Shown piece by piece: positions 6,281 to 15,051 of a stretch of DNA of 64,000 bases. A program made the translations under genes and the position numbers. The first letter of the stretch is position 1, and each line of letters starts with the position of its first letter. The notes under the pieces are model-generated. The model did not search any database, was not told the origin of the DNA, and was given only the letters and a program-made list of their open reading frames with translations. The DNA comes from an uncultured Chloroflexota bacterium (GTDB lineage: Bacteria; Chloroflexota; Anaerolineae; Aggregatilineales; Phototrophicaceae), in contig CALJKV010000015.1 in assembly GCA_937974245.1 (NCBI GenBank), forward strand, positions 1 through 64,000, read 5' to 3'.

Positions 6281-9229
6281 CTATTCGTTCTTCAGTTCAT
6301 CCAGTTCCGCCGTGTCAATCGGATTCGTGCCGCTTTCCAGCGCCGTAATCCACCCCTGGCGGCGGGTCAGGTAGTGTCCGGTGGTATCGTAATCCCCACC
6401 CCACTCCACGAAGTAACGAAAATCCGCTAACGCGCCTTCCAGATTGTCAGTAACAGCCCGTGCCACCCCGCGACTATCGCGGATATTGCCGTTCAGCGGG
6501 GCGAGTTCGACTGCCCGTTCACAGGCCGGCAGCACCACGTCGGCATACCCGTAAAGCGCCCCCCACCAGCAGATGTTGTTCGCCACATACGGCGCATACG
6601 TATTGCTCATATAACTCACAGCCTGAGTGTAGTTTTCCCGTGCTGCCGTGTCATCACCGGCCTGAGCCGCGAACAAGCCGGCATCAGCATAATGCTGGCC
6701 GACAGTGTAATGCGCCGGCAGATTGTTACAGGTCAGGCGGTAGGGCGTATCCTTGAAATAGGTCTGCCACTCATCCCAGGTCATATTCCGTCCCGCAGTC
6801 GCGCACGCCAGGTCACCCAGGCCATCAGGATTCAAGTCCCAGGCCTGTAGAGCGGGATGCAGCCCCTCCGGCCCGCCCACTCCGGCAGCCAGCAGGCCAC
6901 CGTCCGGGCTGAAACGCAGGCTGTTGACCCACTCATCCAGGGTAGCGAATGGGGCGGCCTGTGCTTCCCCGGTGGCGGTGTTCCACAAGAAGATGCGATT
7001 ATCCGCCCCGCCAGAAGCCAGAGTCTGCCCGTCGGGACTAAAGGCCAGGGTGAAAATACTATCACCATGCCCATCCAGTATATTGCGTGCCGTCCAGGTT
7101 GCGGTATCCCACAGGATAATGCGGCCATCCGCCCCTCCGCTGGCTAACAAACTGCCATCCGGGCTGAAAGCCAGGGTGAACACCCGTTCCTCGTGCAGCA
7201 TGAGCGGTTCGCCAACTGCTTCGCCGGTTTGTGCATTCCAGAGGCGCACGCTTCCGTCCGAACTGGCCGAGGCTAATACAGCGCCATCCGGGCTGAAGTC
7301 CAGTGCCCAGACGCTGTCGGTATGCCCGGTAATGGTCGTAATCGCTTCGCCAGTCTGCGTATTCCATAGCCGGATCGTATCATCCGATCCACCGGAGGCA
7401 ATCGTCTCGCCGTCAGGGCTGACTGCGACCGCAAGGACCCAGTTGGTATGACCAGCAAAACTGCGCACCAGGTCGCCAGTGGCGACATCCCACAAATCGG
7501 TGACGTCATCACCGCCGCCAGAAAGCAGCATGGTACCATCCGGGGTGAATGCCAGGGCAATCGCGGCTTCTTCATGACCGGCAAAGGTGCGGATTGCCGC
7601 GCCGTTGGTCGCATCCGCCAGAATAATCGTTCCATCCTCGCTGGCCGAAGCGATGAGCGTCCCATCTGGGCTGAAAGCGATTCCCCGGACATCGCCGGTA
7701 TGCGCCTGTGATTGCCAGCCCAGGCGCGGTGCTGGCGCGGTACGCCACAGGATGCCTTTCCCGTCAGCGGAAACCGAGGCCAGCAGCGTCCCATCGGCGC
7801 TAAAAGCAACATCCCAGATGGTGTCGGCGTGATCCTGGTATTCCTGGATCATCACCGGGGACTCTCCATCGCCCAGCAGAGAATACAGGCGCAGCGTATC
7901 GCCGGAAGTTGCCAGCAGGTTGCCATCGGGACTGAAGGCGACGCTCGTCAACGGGCCGCTGTGAACCAGTGGGTTATACAAGGCCGCTCCGCTGCGGACA
8001 TCCCATAGAATCAAGGTGTCATCACCGCTGGCCGACGCCAGCATTTTGCCGTTAGGCGAGAACGCCAGACCATTGACCCAATCACTGTGGCCGGAAAACT
8101 CGCGCACAAACGCACGTTCCGGTACGTTCCAGATCATCACAAAATGATCCTCGCCGCCGGAAGCCAGCACCGACCCATCGGGGCTGAACGCCAGCGCCCG
8201 AACCCCGCCAGCGTGCCGTTGAAGCGTGGCGATCTGCCGCCCGCTGGCGACATCCCACAGGATAATCATGCCGTCCTCGCTCCCGGAAGCCACGAGCGTT
8301 CCATCGGGGCTGAAGACCGCGCTTTGTATGCGGTCATTGTGTCCCCGCAGCCGGGACATACGCTGACGGTTCTCGACATCCCACAGGATCACCATGTTAT
8401 CCGCGCCGGCGGAGACGAGCATCGTGCTATCTGCGCTAAAGGCCAGCGAAAAGATTGAGCTATTATGGTCAGCCAGAATCGGGCTGAGGCGTTGGCCGGT
8501 GGCAACATCCCAAAAGACAATCATATCGTCCGCGCCAGCCGTAGCCAGCAGTGCTCCGTCCGGGCTTAAGGCGACTGCGTACAGTTCCTGGGCGTGCTGT
8601 TGCAGGTAGGCCGCGATTGCCGTGCGGGCCTGGAGAGCATTCGCCAGGGCGTTCTGCCCTTCTGTCGCGTCCAGTTGTGCAGCCTCTACCGCCAACAGCA
8701 GCGCGAGATCATACTGATCGTCAAGCAGCCCCTGGCTTTGCAGCCCCAACTCCCGCGCCTGGAATGTCTGGACAAGCGCCTGGTTTTCCGCCTGTGCCGT
8801 ATCAAGGGCATCTGACAGCGCGGCAATAGTTGCTTCTGCATCGGCGGCTGAGGTCGCCTGGGCGCTGTACTGGGCAACGACTGTCGCCTGGAGATCGGCC
8901 TGATTGGCTGCCGCAGCTTCCATGTCCGCGATAACCGCCTGGTTGGTCGCCTGGGCTTGTTCCTGGGCGTTAGCGGCGGCTTCTGCATTGGCAACCGCTG
9001 TCGCCTGGGCATTAGCGGCGGCCTCAGCATTGGCAACCGCCGTCGCCTGGGCATTGGCGCTCTGTTCGGCGCTGATAACTGCCTGTTCTTCGGCCTGCCG
9101 GGCGGCGGACTCATTATTGGCAGCCTGCTGCTGTAATACAAACATCACCAGGGCGATGACCAGCGCGAACACTGCCAGACCGATCAGCCACCCTCCTGAA
9201 TTGCGCTGATTACCTTTTTCATCTAACAC
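6281..9229 (-). CDS. Membrane-anchored protein with 14 WD40 repeats and TPR-like tail
   Basis: 982 residues from a GTG at 9229 with AGGAG seven bases upstream. One membrane helix lies at ~14-33 (GWLIGLAVFALVIALVMFVL). A long Ala/Gln/Asn coiled region follows at ~35-200, containing repeats of NAQATAVANAEAAA. Then come fourteen WD40 units, each ending near LWDxxTG and starting with an H...VxxxAFSPDG block, enough for two seven-bladed propellers. The C-terminal ~150 residues begin with the CATAGRNMTWDEW segment often found after bacterial WD40 arrays and contain TPR-like helices. The propellers should lie outside the membrane. No kinase or STAND ATPase domain is fused, so it is probably a scaffold; its partner is unknown. 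Confidence 0.9.
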   Translation of the reverse strand: MLDEKGNQRNSGGWLIGLAVFALVIALVMFVLQQQAANNESAARQAEEQAVISAEQSANAQATAVANAEAAANAQATAVANAEAAANAQEQAQATNQAVIADMEAAAANQADLQATVVAQYSAQATSAADAEATIAALSDALDTAQAENQALVQTFQARELGLQSQGLLDDQYDLALLLAVEAAQLDATEGQNALANALQARTAIAAYLQQHAQELYAVALSPDGALLATAGADDMIVFWDVATGQRLSPILADHNSSIFSLAFSADSTMLVSAGADNMVILWDVENRQRMSRLRGHNDRIQSAVFSPDGTLVASGSEDGMIILWDVASGRQIATLQRHAGGVRALAFSPDGSVLASGGEDHFVMIWNVPERAFVREFSGHSDWVNGLAFSPNGKMLASASGDDTLILWDVRSGAALYNPLVHSGPLTSVAFSPDGNLLATSGDTLRLYSLLGDGESPVMIQEYQDHADTIWDVAFSADGTLLASVSADGKGILWRTAPAPRLGWQSQAHTGDVRGIAFSPDGTLIASASEDGTIILADATNGAAIRTFAGHEEAAIALAFTPDGTMLLSGGGDDVTDLWDVATGDLVRSFAGHTNWVLAVAVSPDGETIASGGSDDTIRLWNTQTGEAITTITGHTDSVWALDFSPDGAVLASASSDGSVRLWNAQTGEAVGEPLMLHEERVFTLAFSPDGSLLASGGADGRIILWDTATWTARNILDGHGDSIFTLAFSPDGQTLASGGADNRIFLWNTATGEAQAAPFATLDEWVNSLRFSPDGGLLAAGVGGPEGLHPALQAWDLNPDGLGDLACATAGRNMTWDEWQTYFKDTPYRLTCNNLPAHYTVGQHYADAGLFAAQAGDDTAARENYTQAVSYMSNTYAPYVANNICWWGALYGYADVVLPACERAVELAPLNGNIRDSRGVARAVTDNLEGALADFRYFVEWGGDYDTTGHYLTRRQGWITALESGTNPIDTAELDELKNE

Positions 9230-9666
9230 AAAGTTTCTCCTGTATTTTTAAATAGTGGAGACAGCCGGTATGAACTGCTGGCTTGACCACGTTTGCGCCG
9301 GCATGGTTTATACGCAGGGCGCTTAAGCCCACCGTTCAGGCGCAAAAAGCGTGCAACGTGAGTTCACCAGGCACATTCATTGTAGTGCAGGCCGAAACAA
9401 AAGCAAAGCAGTGTTTCCCCTCCGCAGGGCGTAGGTGGATACAGCCGCCGTCACTTCTATTTGCCTGAAAACAGAAGCATTACGGAAGACATATCTTTAA
9501 CTGCTGGTAATTATTGCCATGATCGTGTGCCTGTTTCCCCCAGGAGTAGCGCCGGTACCTGGTGCTTGCCCCTGAGTTTCCAATACTAACAGAATGCCAA
9601 CGGGATTTTTGCGCGGCCTAGCGTATAATAGAAACATATTCTGTCTGTGTTAGGGCCTGGGTAGGA
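9230..9666. other. Intergenic region between divergent genes; candidate promoter only
   Basis: No credible gene was found in these 437 bases. A TATAAT at 9624-9629 lies about 38 bases before the phosphoesterase start and is a plausible -10 for it, without a good -35. A partial palindrome around GGGCGCTTAAGCCC (about 9312-9326) resembles the repeat family at 15773-15791. Confidence 0.4.
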
Positions 9667-10248
9667 ATGAAGATTGGAATAATTGCTGACGTTCATGGAG
9701 ACTATCATGCACTGCGAACCGCTGTAGACCGGCTGGATCAGTATCATCAAGTAGACCGCATCCTGTGTGCGGGTGACCTGGTAGGGCGTGGGCCGTACCC
9801 AGGAGAGGTGGTTGACCTGATCCGCCGGCGTAATATCCCTACAGTAAGGGGCAATCATGATGATTGGGCGACGGGACTTTCGCCCGATAACAAGGGGTAT
9901 GTGCAAAATCTACCGCTCGAATGGCAAGACGATTATGCCGGGCGCACGATTTTCATGACACATGGCAAACCAGGGAACAATATCTGGGGATTATACCGTG
10001 ACCATCTTTCCGACACGCTGCTCAACATGATGCTGGTGTCACTGGAAGCCGATGTGTTAATTGTCGGGCATACCCATGTGCCAATGTTTATTCAAGTAGA
10101 GCGGGGGTGTGTGATCAATCCGGGTTCACTGTATACGTTCAAGAATTTGCGGGTGACTTCGCATACCTACGGGGTGCTGCGGCTGCCGGATATGGCGTTT
10201 GAACTGTTCGACGTGATGGCCGAGCCGGTCAAGCGAGTGGCACTATGA
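9667..10248 (+). CDS. Metallophosphoesterase (YfcE/MJ0936-like)
   Basis: 193 residues with the full calcineurin-like set of metal-binding motifs: DVHGD (residues 9-13), GDLVGRG (~38-44), GNHDDW (~61-66), THGKPG (~98-103) and GHTHVP (~137-142), followed by INPGSLY. Proteins of this small single-domain type are cytoplasmic phosphodiesterases that use two metal ions, often Mn2+. The lack of other domains means the natural substrate is not evident. The stop overlaps the start of the next gene by four bases (ATGA), so the two are probably co-translated. Confidence 0.92.
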   Translation: MKIGIIADVHGDYHALRTAVDRLDQYHQVDRILCAGDLVGRGPYPGEVVDLIRRRNIPTVRGNHDDWATGLSPDNKGYVQNLPLEWQDDYAGRTIFMTHGKPGNNIWGLYRDHLSDTLLNMMLVSLEADVLIVGHTHVPMFIQVERGCVINPGSLYTFKNLRVTSHTYGVLRLPDMAFELFDVMAEPVKRVAL

Positions 10249-10985
10249 CACAACCGACTAACGAACACTATACCCGTGAATATTTCGAGAAGTGGAATTA
10301 CGCGGATCGGGGTTTGGGACGCTTCAGTATGTATTGGTTCGCCCGCCGCTACTATGCCGCACTGGTGCGCCGGTATGCACCGCCCGGTGGCAAGCTGCTG
10401 GAAATGGGCTGTGGACTGGGCCATCTGCTGGGGCTGCTGCAAGATGACTTCCAGTGTACCGGCGTTGACCTGATTGATTACAGTATTGAACAGACCCGCC
10501 TGAACGCACCCCGTGCCGAAGCCTACCAGGGCGACGCGACGGACTTCAGCCGTTTTGCAGACGGGGAAATTAGTGTGGTCGTAGCGCTGCACCTCGTTGA
10601 GCATCTGCCTGACCCCGCCGGGACGATTCGGGAGATCGGACGGGTACTCCAGCCGGGCGGCTTGTTCCTATTCGCCACGCCACACCCGGATTACAGCCTG
10701 CGCCGCTTCAAAGACCGTGACAATGACGCTATCGGCAAGGATAAGACGCATATCAATGTCCACCCGCCGCAGCAGTGGCGGGCCTGGTGCGAAGCCAATG
10801 GCATGACCATGCTCAAGCACTTTGGTGACGGTCTGTGGGATGTGCCGTATCTGCCGGTAGTCCCGAAAGTGATTCAGTTTGGCATGTTCGGCTTGCCGGC
10901 GCTGGTGCAGGTTGTCACACGCACAACCTTCACCCCGCTGAGACTGGGAGTGAACCAAGTTGGTATCGCCCGCAAGAACGGATGA
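10245..10985 (+). CDS. Class I SAM-dependent methyltransferase
   Basis: 246 residues. Motif I is LLEMGCGLGHLLGLL (~residues 48-62), followed by CTGVDLIDYSIEQ, GDATDF and a motif IV-like VVALHLVEHLPDP, then LQPGGLFLFATPHP: the seven-strand fold of methyltransf_11/25 family enzymes. The N-terminal HYTREYFEKWNYADRGLGRF resembles enzymes acting on small molecules, lipids or glycans, but the acceptor is unknown. Its start overlaps the phosphoesterase stop by four bases. The C-terminal stretch VVPKVIQFGMFGLPALVQ is hydrophobic and may contact the membrane. Confidence 0.88.
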   Translation: MTQPTNEHYTREYFEKWNYADRGLGRFSMYWFARRYYAALVRRYAPPGGKLLEMGCGLGHLLGLLQDDFQCTGVDLIDYSIEQTRLNAPRAEAYQGDATDFSRFADGEISVVVALHLVEHLPDPAGTIREIGRVLQPGGLFLFATPHPDYSLRRFKDRDNDAIGKDKTHINVHPPQQWRAWCEANGMTMLKHFGDGLWDVPYLPVVPKVIQFGMFGLPALVQVVTRTTFTPLRLGVNQVGIARKNG

Positions 10986-11000
10986 GAAACGTGGTAGCGC

Positions 11001-11144
11001 TCACTTCCTCCAGCGCCCCGTTGTCATGTAAAACGCATCTTCCGGGCGTCCACCGAAGCAGCGCTCCTGGTCGTAAACGCCCGGCTCAATGGTCAGCTCG
11101 TTGCAGACCTGAAACTGGTCGCTAATCGTTTTCCAGATACCTGC
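11001..11144 (-). pseudogene. Coding-like remnant directly after the ccm cluster
   Basis: On the minus strand, 47 sense codons run from just after the TAA of the preceding gene (11145-11147) to a TGA at 11003-11001. They read naturally (AGIWKTISDQFQVCNEL, then TIEPGVYDQERCFGG and RPEDAFYMTTGRWRK) but contain no usable start codon apart from a late ATG. They are in the same frame as the small ccm-associated gene, separated only by its stop codon. This may be the tail of a decayed gene or an extension reached by readthrough. I do not recognise the family. Confidence 0.4.
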
Positions 11145-11543
11145 TTACGATACACCGCTTTTTTGCTTGTAGGCGGCGATAGCGGCTTCAATGGCATCGT
11201 CGGCGGCGCGGTCTATCGCGCCCCGGTCACTGGCACGTGGCGCACTGATATGCTTTTCGTCAATCTGGTCAAGCGCCTTGAGAATCTGGAGTCCCTGCTG
11301 CACCCAACTCTCGCGTTCCTTCTCGTAATCCGCCGTGTGCATTTTGCCGGTGGAGTGGTCTTCGTCCAGGTCGCGGATATTGGTCAGCACCCGTTCGTAA
11401 TAGACAAGCAGGCGCTCGTGCTGCTTTTGAATCAGCAGCGCATCACTGGGCGCTTCGGTAGTACGCCTGAAAAACGGCAGCGCAATCCAGAATGCAGTTA
11501 CTACCGTTACGATCAATGAAGCGATTAAACCTTCTGTACTCAT
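11145..11543 (-). CDS. Small membrane protein of the cytochrome c maturation cluster (CcmI-like position)
   Basis: 132 residues from the ATG at 11543 (MSTEGLIASL). One N-terminal membrane helix (~5-25: IASLIVTVVTAFWIALPFF) is followed by a charged helical region, LLVYYERVLTNIRDLDEDH and YEKERESWVQQGLQIL, which recalls the short coiled segment after the membrane helix in CcmI/CycH-like proteins, where it contacts CcmF/CcmH. No TPR domain is present. The gene is last in a minus-strand run ccmE-ccmF-ccmH-ccmG, 10 bases after the thioredoxin-like gene, which supports a role in heme attachment. The assignment rests mainly on position. Confidence 0.6.
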   Translation of the reverse strand: MSTEGLIASLIVTVVTAFWIALPFFRRTTEAPSDALLIQKQHERLLVYYERVLTNIRDLDEDHSTGKMHTADYEKERESWVQQGLQILKALDQIDEKHISAPRASDRGAIDRAADDAIEAAIAAYKQKSGVS

Positions 11544-11553
11544 GGTTGTTTTC

Positions 11554-12135
11554 TTATCCTGACGCCAGCAGCCGGTCAATCACCGCGCTCAGGCTATCCA
11601 CCGTCACGCGGGCATAGAAGAACTGGGCGACGTTGCCTTGCTGGTCAATCACAAAAGTTTCCGGCACGCCTTGAATATTGTAGGCCTCGGAAATGCGCGT
11701 CCCCAAATCCATCCCGTTGGGGTAAGTCTGGCTGTATTCGGCGATGAACGCCTTCGCCCCGGTTTCGGTATCGGTATAGGCCACCCCCAGGAAAAGCACA
11801 TCCCGGTCCCGGTATTTCTCCCAGGTGGTCTGCAAATCCGGCGCTTCTACCCGGCACGGTCCGCACCAGCTCGCCCAGAAGTTGAGGACGATCACTTTGC
11901 CGCGCAGGTCGGCCAGATTATAGGTTGTGCCATCAAAGGTGGTCAGCGAGAAATTCGGCGCTGCGCCTGATTCCGGTTGGGTCTGATTCTGGCGGGCGAG
12001 CATAACGCCGAATACCGCCGCCACCGCCACAATCCCGATCAGCAGGACAATCGAACCGGGCGATAAGCCGGCGCGTTTCTCGTCGTGGCCTTCTTCCGAC
12101 TGCAAAAATTCCAATTCATCAATCACATCACTCAT
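11554..12135 (-). CDS. ccmG: CcmG/ResA/TlpA-like thiol-disulfide oxidoreductase
   Basis: 193 residues from the ATG at 12135 (MSDVIDELEF); a GTG eleven codons upstream is possible. One membrane helix at ~24-42 (SIVLLIGIVAVAAVFGVML) anchors a thioredoxin fold outside the membrane: APNFSLTTFDGTTYNLADL, VIVLNFWASWCGPCRVEAP with the CGPC redox pair, and VPETFVIDQQG with the cis-Pro. Proteins of this group keep apocytochrome cysteines reduced for heme ligation. Neighbours ccmH and ccmF agree with that role. A perfect 21-bp palindrome (12215-12235) lies in the gap before it. Confidence 0.88.
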   Translation of the reverse strand: MSDVIDELEFLQSEEGHDEKRAGLSPGSIVLLIGIVAVAAVFGVMLARQNQTQPESGAAPNFSLTTFDGTTYNLADLRGKVIVLNFWASWCGPCRVEAPDLQTTWEKYRDRDVLFLGVAYTDTETGAKAFIAEYSQTYPNGMDLGTRISEAYNIQGVPETFVIDQQGNVAQFFYARVTVDSLSAVIDRLLASG

Positions 12136-12214
12136 AGTGGGTGTCTCAACTCTATCCTTCCAGGTCACGGTAGGTGTTCGTATGTAAACCTCACGTTATA
12201 TTTTCCCGTAGAAA

Positions 12215-12235
12215 GGGAGGGTCTTAGACCCTCCC
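12215..12235. repeat. Perfect palindrome, GGGTCT/AGACCC family
   Basis: Ten-base arms GGGAGGGTCT and AGACCCTCCC surround a single T. It lies inside the ccm operon between ccmH and ccmG, so in RNA it would form a very stable hairpin that could attenuate or process the message. A related 18-bp palindrome occurs at 15719-15736. Confidence 0.65.
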
Positions 12236-12268
12236 ACCTGTGGTATAAGCCAGAGGCTCATCAAATAG

Positions 12269-12742
12269 TCAGCGCCGCGTCTTCAAATCGGCTTCCAGAC
12301 GGTCCCGGTAAACATCATCGGTGATGGATGCCGGGGCTGTGGTGACGGGTCTCGGTTTGCGCCAGCGGGTGAAATTCAACACGACCACGATCAGCATCAC
12401 CAGGCCAACAATCCAGGGCGTCACTAACGACACAGCCCGCAGTAAGGGGTCTTGCGGCGTGCCAACCACGCGCTCCCCAAACCGATTGATGAAATCAGTG
12501 ATGATTTCTTCTTCGGTATAGCCCTGTTCGAGTTGGGTGCGGATTTCACCACGCCACTGATCACAGGCCGCAGTGCCGCAGACATCCAGCGGGATGTTCT
12601 CGCACACTGGGCAGTACATTTGCTTGGCGATGGCGTTCACGTCATCATCCGTAATCGTCAGATTCTGCGCGGCGGCGGGCAGTACCACCAGCAGGAAACA
12701 CGCCAGCAGCAAACCGCGAACAACTATCCATGTGTTTTTCAT
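12269..12742 (-). CDS. ccmH: Cytochrome c maturation protein CcmH/CycL
   Basis: 157 residues starting at the ATG that overlaps the ccmF stop (ATGA). A signal peptide/anchor occupies ~5-24 (WIVVRGLLLACFLLVVLPAAA). The redox motif is MYCPVCENIPLDVCGTAAC, i.e. the CxxC pair plus two further cysteines not present in the classical LRCxxCQxQS form, then the helical EEIITDFINRFGERVV and a second membrane helix TPWIVGLVMLIVVVLNF. CcmH presents reduced apocytochrome to the CcmF heme lyase. The four-base overlap with ccmF indicates translational coupling. Confidence 0.9.
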   Translation of the reverse strand: MKNTWIVVRGLLLACFLLVVLPAAAQNLTITDDDVNAIAKQMYCPVCENIPLDVCGTAACDQWRGEIRTQLEQGYTEEEIITDFINRFGERVVGTPQDPLLRAVSLVTPWIVGLVMLIVVVLNFTRWRKPRPVTTAPASITDDVYRDRLEADLKTRR

Positions 12743-15042
12743 GCTCTTGCTCTCGCCTTCACCTGCTTGCCGGTGAAACGGCGCTCCCGCAGGGCGGCAG
12801 GCACCGTTTCTGCCGGCCAGGCGGCAACTAACGTTCCGATAATCAGAATTAACCCACCCCACCACACCAGGTTAATCAGTGGGTTGATATACACTTTGAA
12901 AGTCGCACTCCTGGCAGTGATTGGTTCCCAGTCCACCAGCAGCACATAGAAGTCATTTTCGACGGTGCTGTAGGCCCCGGCAATTGTCGAACTGTTCATC
13001 CCTTCCGAACCCGGATAAAAATCCCGGCGCGGACGGATTTCCGCCAGTGTCTGGTTGTTCCGGCTAACGGCGACTGTGGCAATATCCATGATGCGTCCGT
13101 CGTCAGCGACCTGCCCGGGTTGAAAGCCGAGATAGGTCATCTGGTAGCCACCAATGTCCAGGCTTTCGCCTACCGACAGGGTGCGCTGGGTTTCCTGCTG
13201 GAACAACGTGCTGCCGATGACGCCGATACCGATAATCGTCACACCGATGTGGATGGTATATCCACCGTAACGCCGCCGGTTGCGGGCGAACAGCGACAGG
13301 AAGGCCTGCAATGGGTTTTCGCCCAGGCCGCGCATACGGGCACTGACGCCCCGATAGATTTCGTTGGCCGCGACGAAGCCTGCCAACGTCACCACGCCAT
13401 ACCCGACGAGTACACCTGGATCCGTCATGCCGGAGAGGAGGATCAGCACCAGGACGCCCGCCGTTAAAGCACCGGGAATCAACATGGAACGCCCCAGGCG
13501 GCTCAGCGAAGTCGCGCCCCAAGCCGAAAGTGGCGCAATGCCCATCAACACATACAACGCGATAAACAGGGCCGGCGTCACCTGGTAGAAGTAGTCTGTC
13601 CCCAGGGTGATGTTCGTATCCAGGAAGAGTTCGGAAACTACCGGCGCACCGAAGCTGCCCCAGAAGATCACCACAAAGAGCAGCAGGAAAACGACATTAT
13701 TCAGCACGAACAGGGTTTCACGGCTTAACAGGTTCATGAAACGGTGGTCGTCTTTGAGTTCTCCACGATTCCAGCGCCACAAAATCAGGCCAACCGAGAC
13801 GAGCGTGATGCCCGACCAGAAGAAGAACATCGGGAAGCCGATTTCGCTGCGGGCGAAGCTGTGAACACTGTCAATCAGGCCACTGCGGGTGGCGAAGGTG
13901 CCAAAAATCACGGCGGAGAATGTACCGATCACCAGGAACATATTCCACACCTTGAGCATCCCGCGTTTTTCCTGAATCATGACGCTGTGCAGGAAGGCCG
14001 TGCCGACCAACCAGGGCAGAAACGCCGCGTTTTCAACCGGGTCCCAGCCCCAGTAACCGCCCCAGCCCAGGACATCATACGCCCAGCGCCCGCCCAAAAT
14101 CAGGCCGAGGCTGAGGAACAACCAGGCCACCAGCGTCCAACGGCGAGTCGCTTTGATCCAGTTGGTCGAAAGGTCGCCGGAAGCAAGCGCAGCCATCGCA
14201 AAAGCGAAGGGGATAACAAAGCCGACGAACCCCAGGTAAAGCATAGGCGGATGGATAATCATGCCGAAGTGTCGCAGCAGCGGGTTCAAACCCTGCGCGG
14301 TTTCCGCCAGTCGTGTCGCAGTGGGCGAGAAACCGCCCTCCGGCGGGAAAATGGACTGCCCAACGCAACCGCTTGGCGAGGTTTCGACAACAGAGATGAT
14401 CCCAATCCCCTGTAAAACCTGCTTGATTTCACTGGCCCGATTGCTATCCACGCAGGTGATACCGGCAACCTGGGCTGAGATCTGTTCGCTGCTTTCAATA
14501 CCGATGCCACCCAGGGCGCGGGTAATATCGGATTGTTGGCTATCCGTCAGTCCCGTAGCCTGCCAGGAAACGTCACTACCTTCATACAGCCACCAACGTT
14601 CAAATGGGTTTTCGTAGAAAATATTCAACACCAGGAAGAACGCCAATGTCGCCATCATGTAGGCGGTTACGTAGGGCATCAGCCGCCGTTGGCTGCGCCA
14701 GTTGATGAGCAGCGCCGCGGCAGCGAAGACACTCATCAGTGTTGACCAGAAGAGAATCGACCCTTTTTGCGAACCCCACAGCGCCGTAATGCGGAAAAAC
14801 AGGGGGGTGTTGGGGTCACTGGTTGACCAGACATAGCTCAGTTGGTATTCGCCACTCACCAGCGCAATCAGCAGTGTGAGCGACGCCGCAATCAACAACG
14901 GGCAGGTCAAGAGTGCCGCGTTACGGGCGCTCAGGATCAACCGTTCCGACTGCCGCCGCGCTCCGATGACGGCGGCGATAATAGCGTAAACAGCCGCTAC
15001 CAGTGCCAGCAGCAGGCTGACAGATCCAAATTCAGCTAACAT
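12739..15042 (-). CDS. ccmF: CcmF/CcsA-family heme lyase
   Basis: 767 residues, rich in membrane helices. The tryptophan-rich WWD motif appears as WGGYWGWDPVEN (~residues 322-333), preceded by RHFGMIIHPPMLYLGFVGF and followed by TFATRSGLIDSVHSFA, all hallmarks of CcmF. It is longer than the ~650 residues of Escherichia coli CcmF, in part because of a ~60-residue insertion around residues 155-225 (SDVSWQATGLTDSQQSDI onward) outside the membrane core. The C-terminal part (~640-740) holds the usual non-membrane domain. CcmF joins heme from holo-CcmE to cytochromes. Ten bases after ccmE, overlapping ccmH. Confidence 0.93.
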   Translation of the reverse strand: MLAEFGSVSLLLALVAAVYAIIAAVIGARRQSERLILSARNAALLTCPLLIAASLTLLIALVSGEYQLSYVWSTSDPNTPLFFRITALWGSQKGSILFWSTLMSVFAAAALLINWRSQRRLMPYVTAYMMATLAFFLVLNIFYENPFERWWLYEGSDVSWQATGLTDSQQSDITRALGGIGIESSEQISAQVAGITCVDSNRASEIKQVLQGIGIISVVETSPSGCVGQSIFPPEGGFSPTATRLAETAQGLNPLLRHFGMIIHPPMLYLGFVGFVIPFAFAMAALASGDLSTNWIKATRRWTLVAWLFLSLGLILGGRWAYDVLGWGGYWGWDPVENAAFLPWLVGTAFLHSVMIQEKRGMLKVWNMFLVIGTFSAVIFGTFATRSGLIDSVHSFARSEIGFPMFFFWSGITLVSVGLILWRWNRGELKDDHRFMNLLSRETLFVLNNVVFLLLFVVIFWGSFGAPVVSELFLDTNITLGTDYFYQVTPALFIALYVLMGIAPLSAWGATSLSRLGRSMLIPGALTAGVLVLILLSGMTDPGVLVGYGVVTLAGFVAANEIYRGVSARMRGLGENPLQAFLSLFARNRRRYGGYTIHIGVTIIGIGVIGSTLFQQETQRTLSVGESLDIGGYQMTYLGFQPGQVADDGRIMDIATVAVSRNNQTLAEIRPRRDFYPGSEGMNSSTIAGAYSTVENDFYVLLVDWEPITARSATFKVYINPLINLVWWGGLILIIGTLVAAWPAETVPAALRERRFTGKQVKARARA

Positions 15043-15051
15043 AATTGGCTT

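Noticed and set aside
8940..9060. Direct DNA repeats of about 42 bases
   Set aside because: They encode the NAQATAVANAEAAA linker repeats of the WD40 protein and are in frame; not a separate element.
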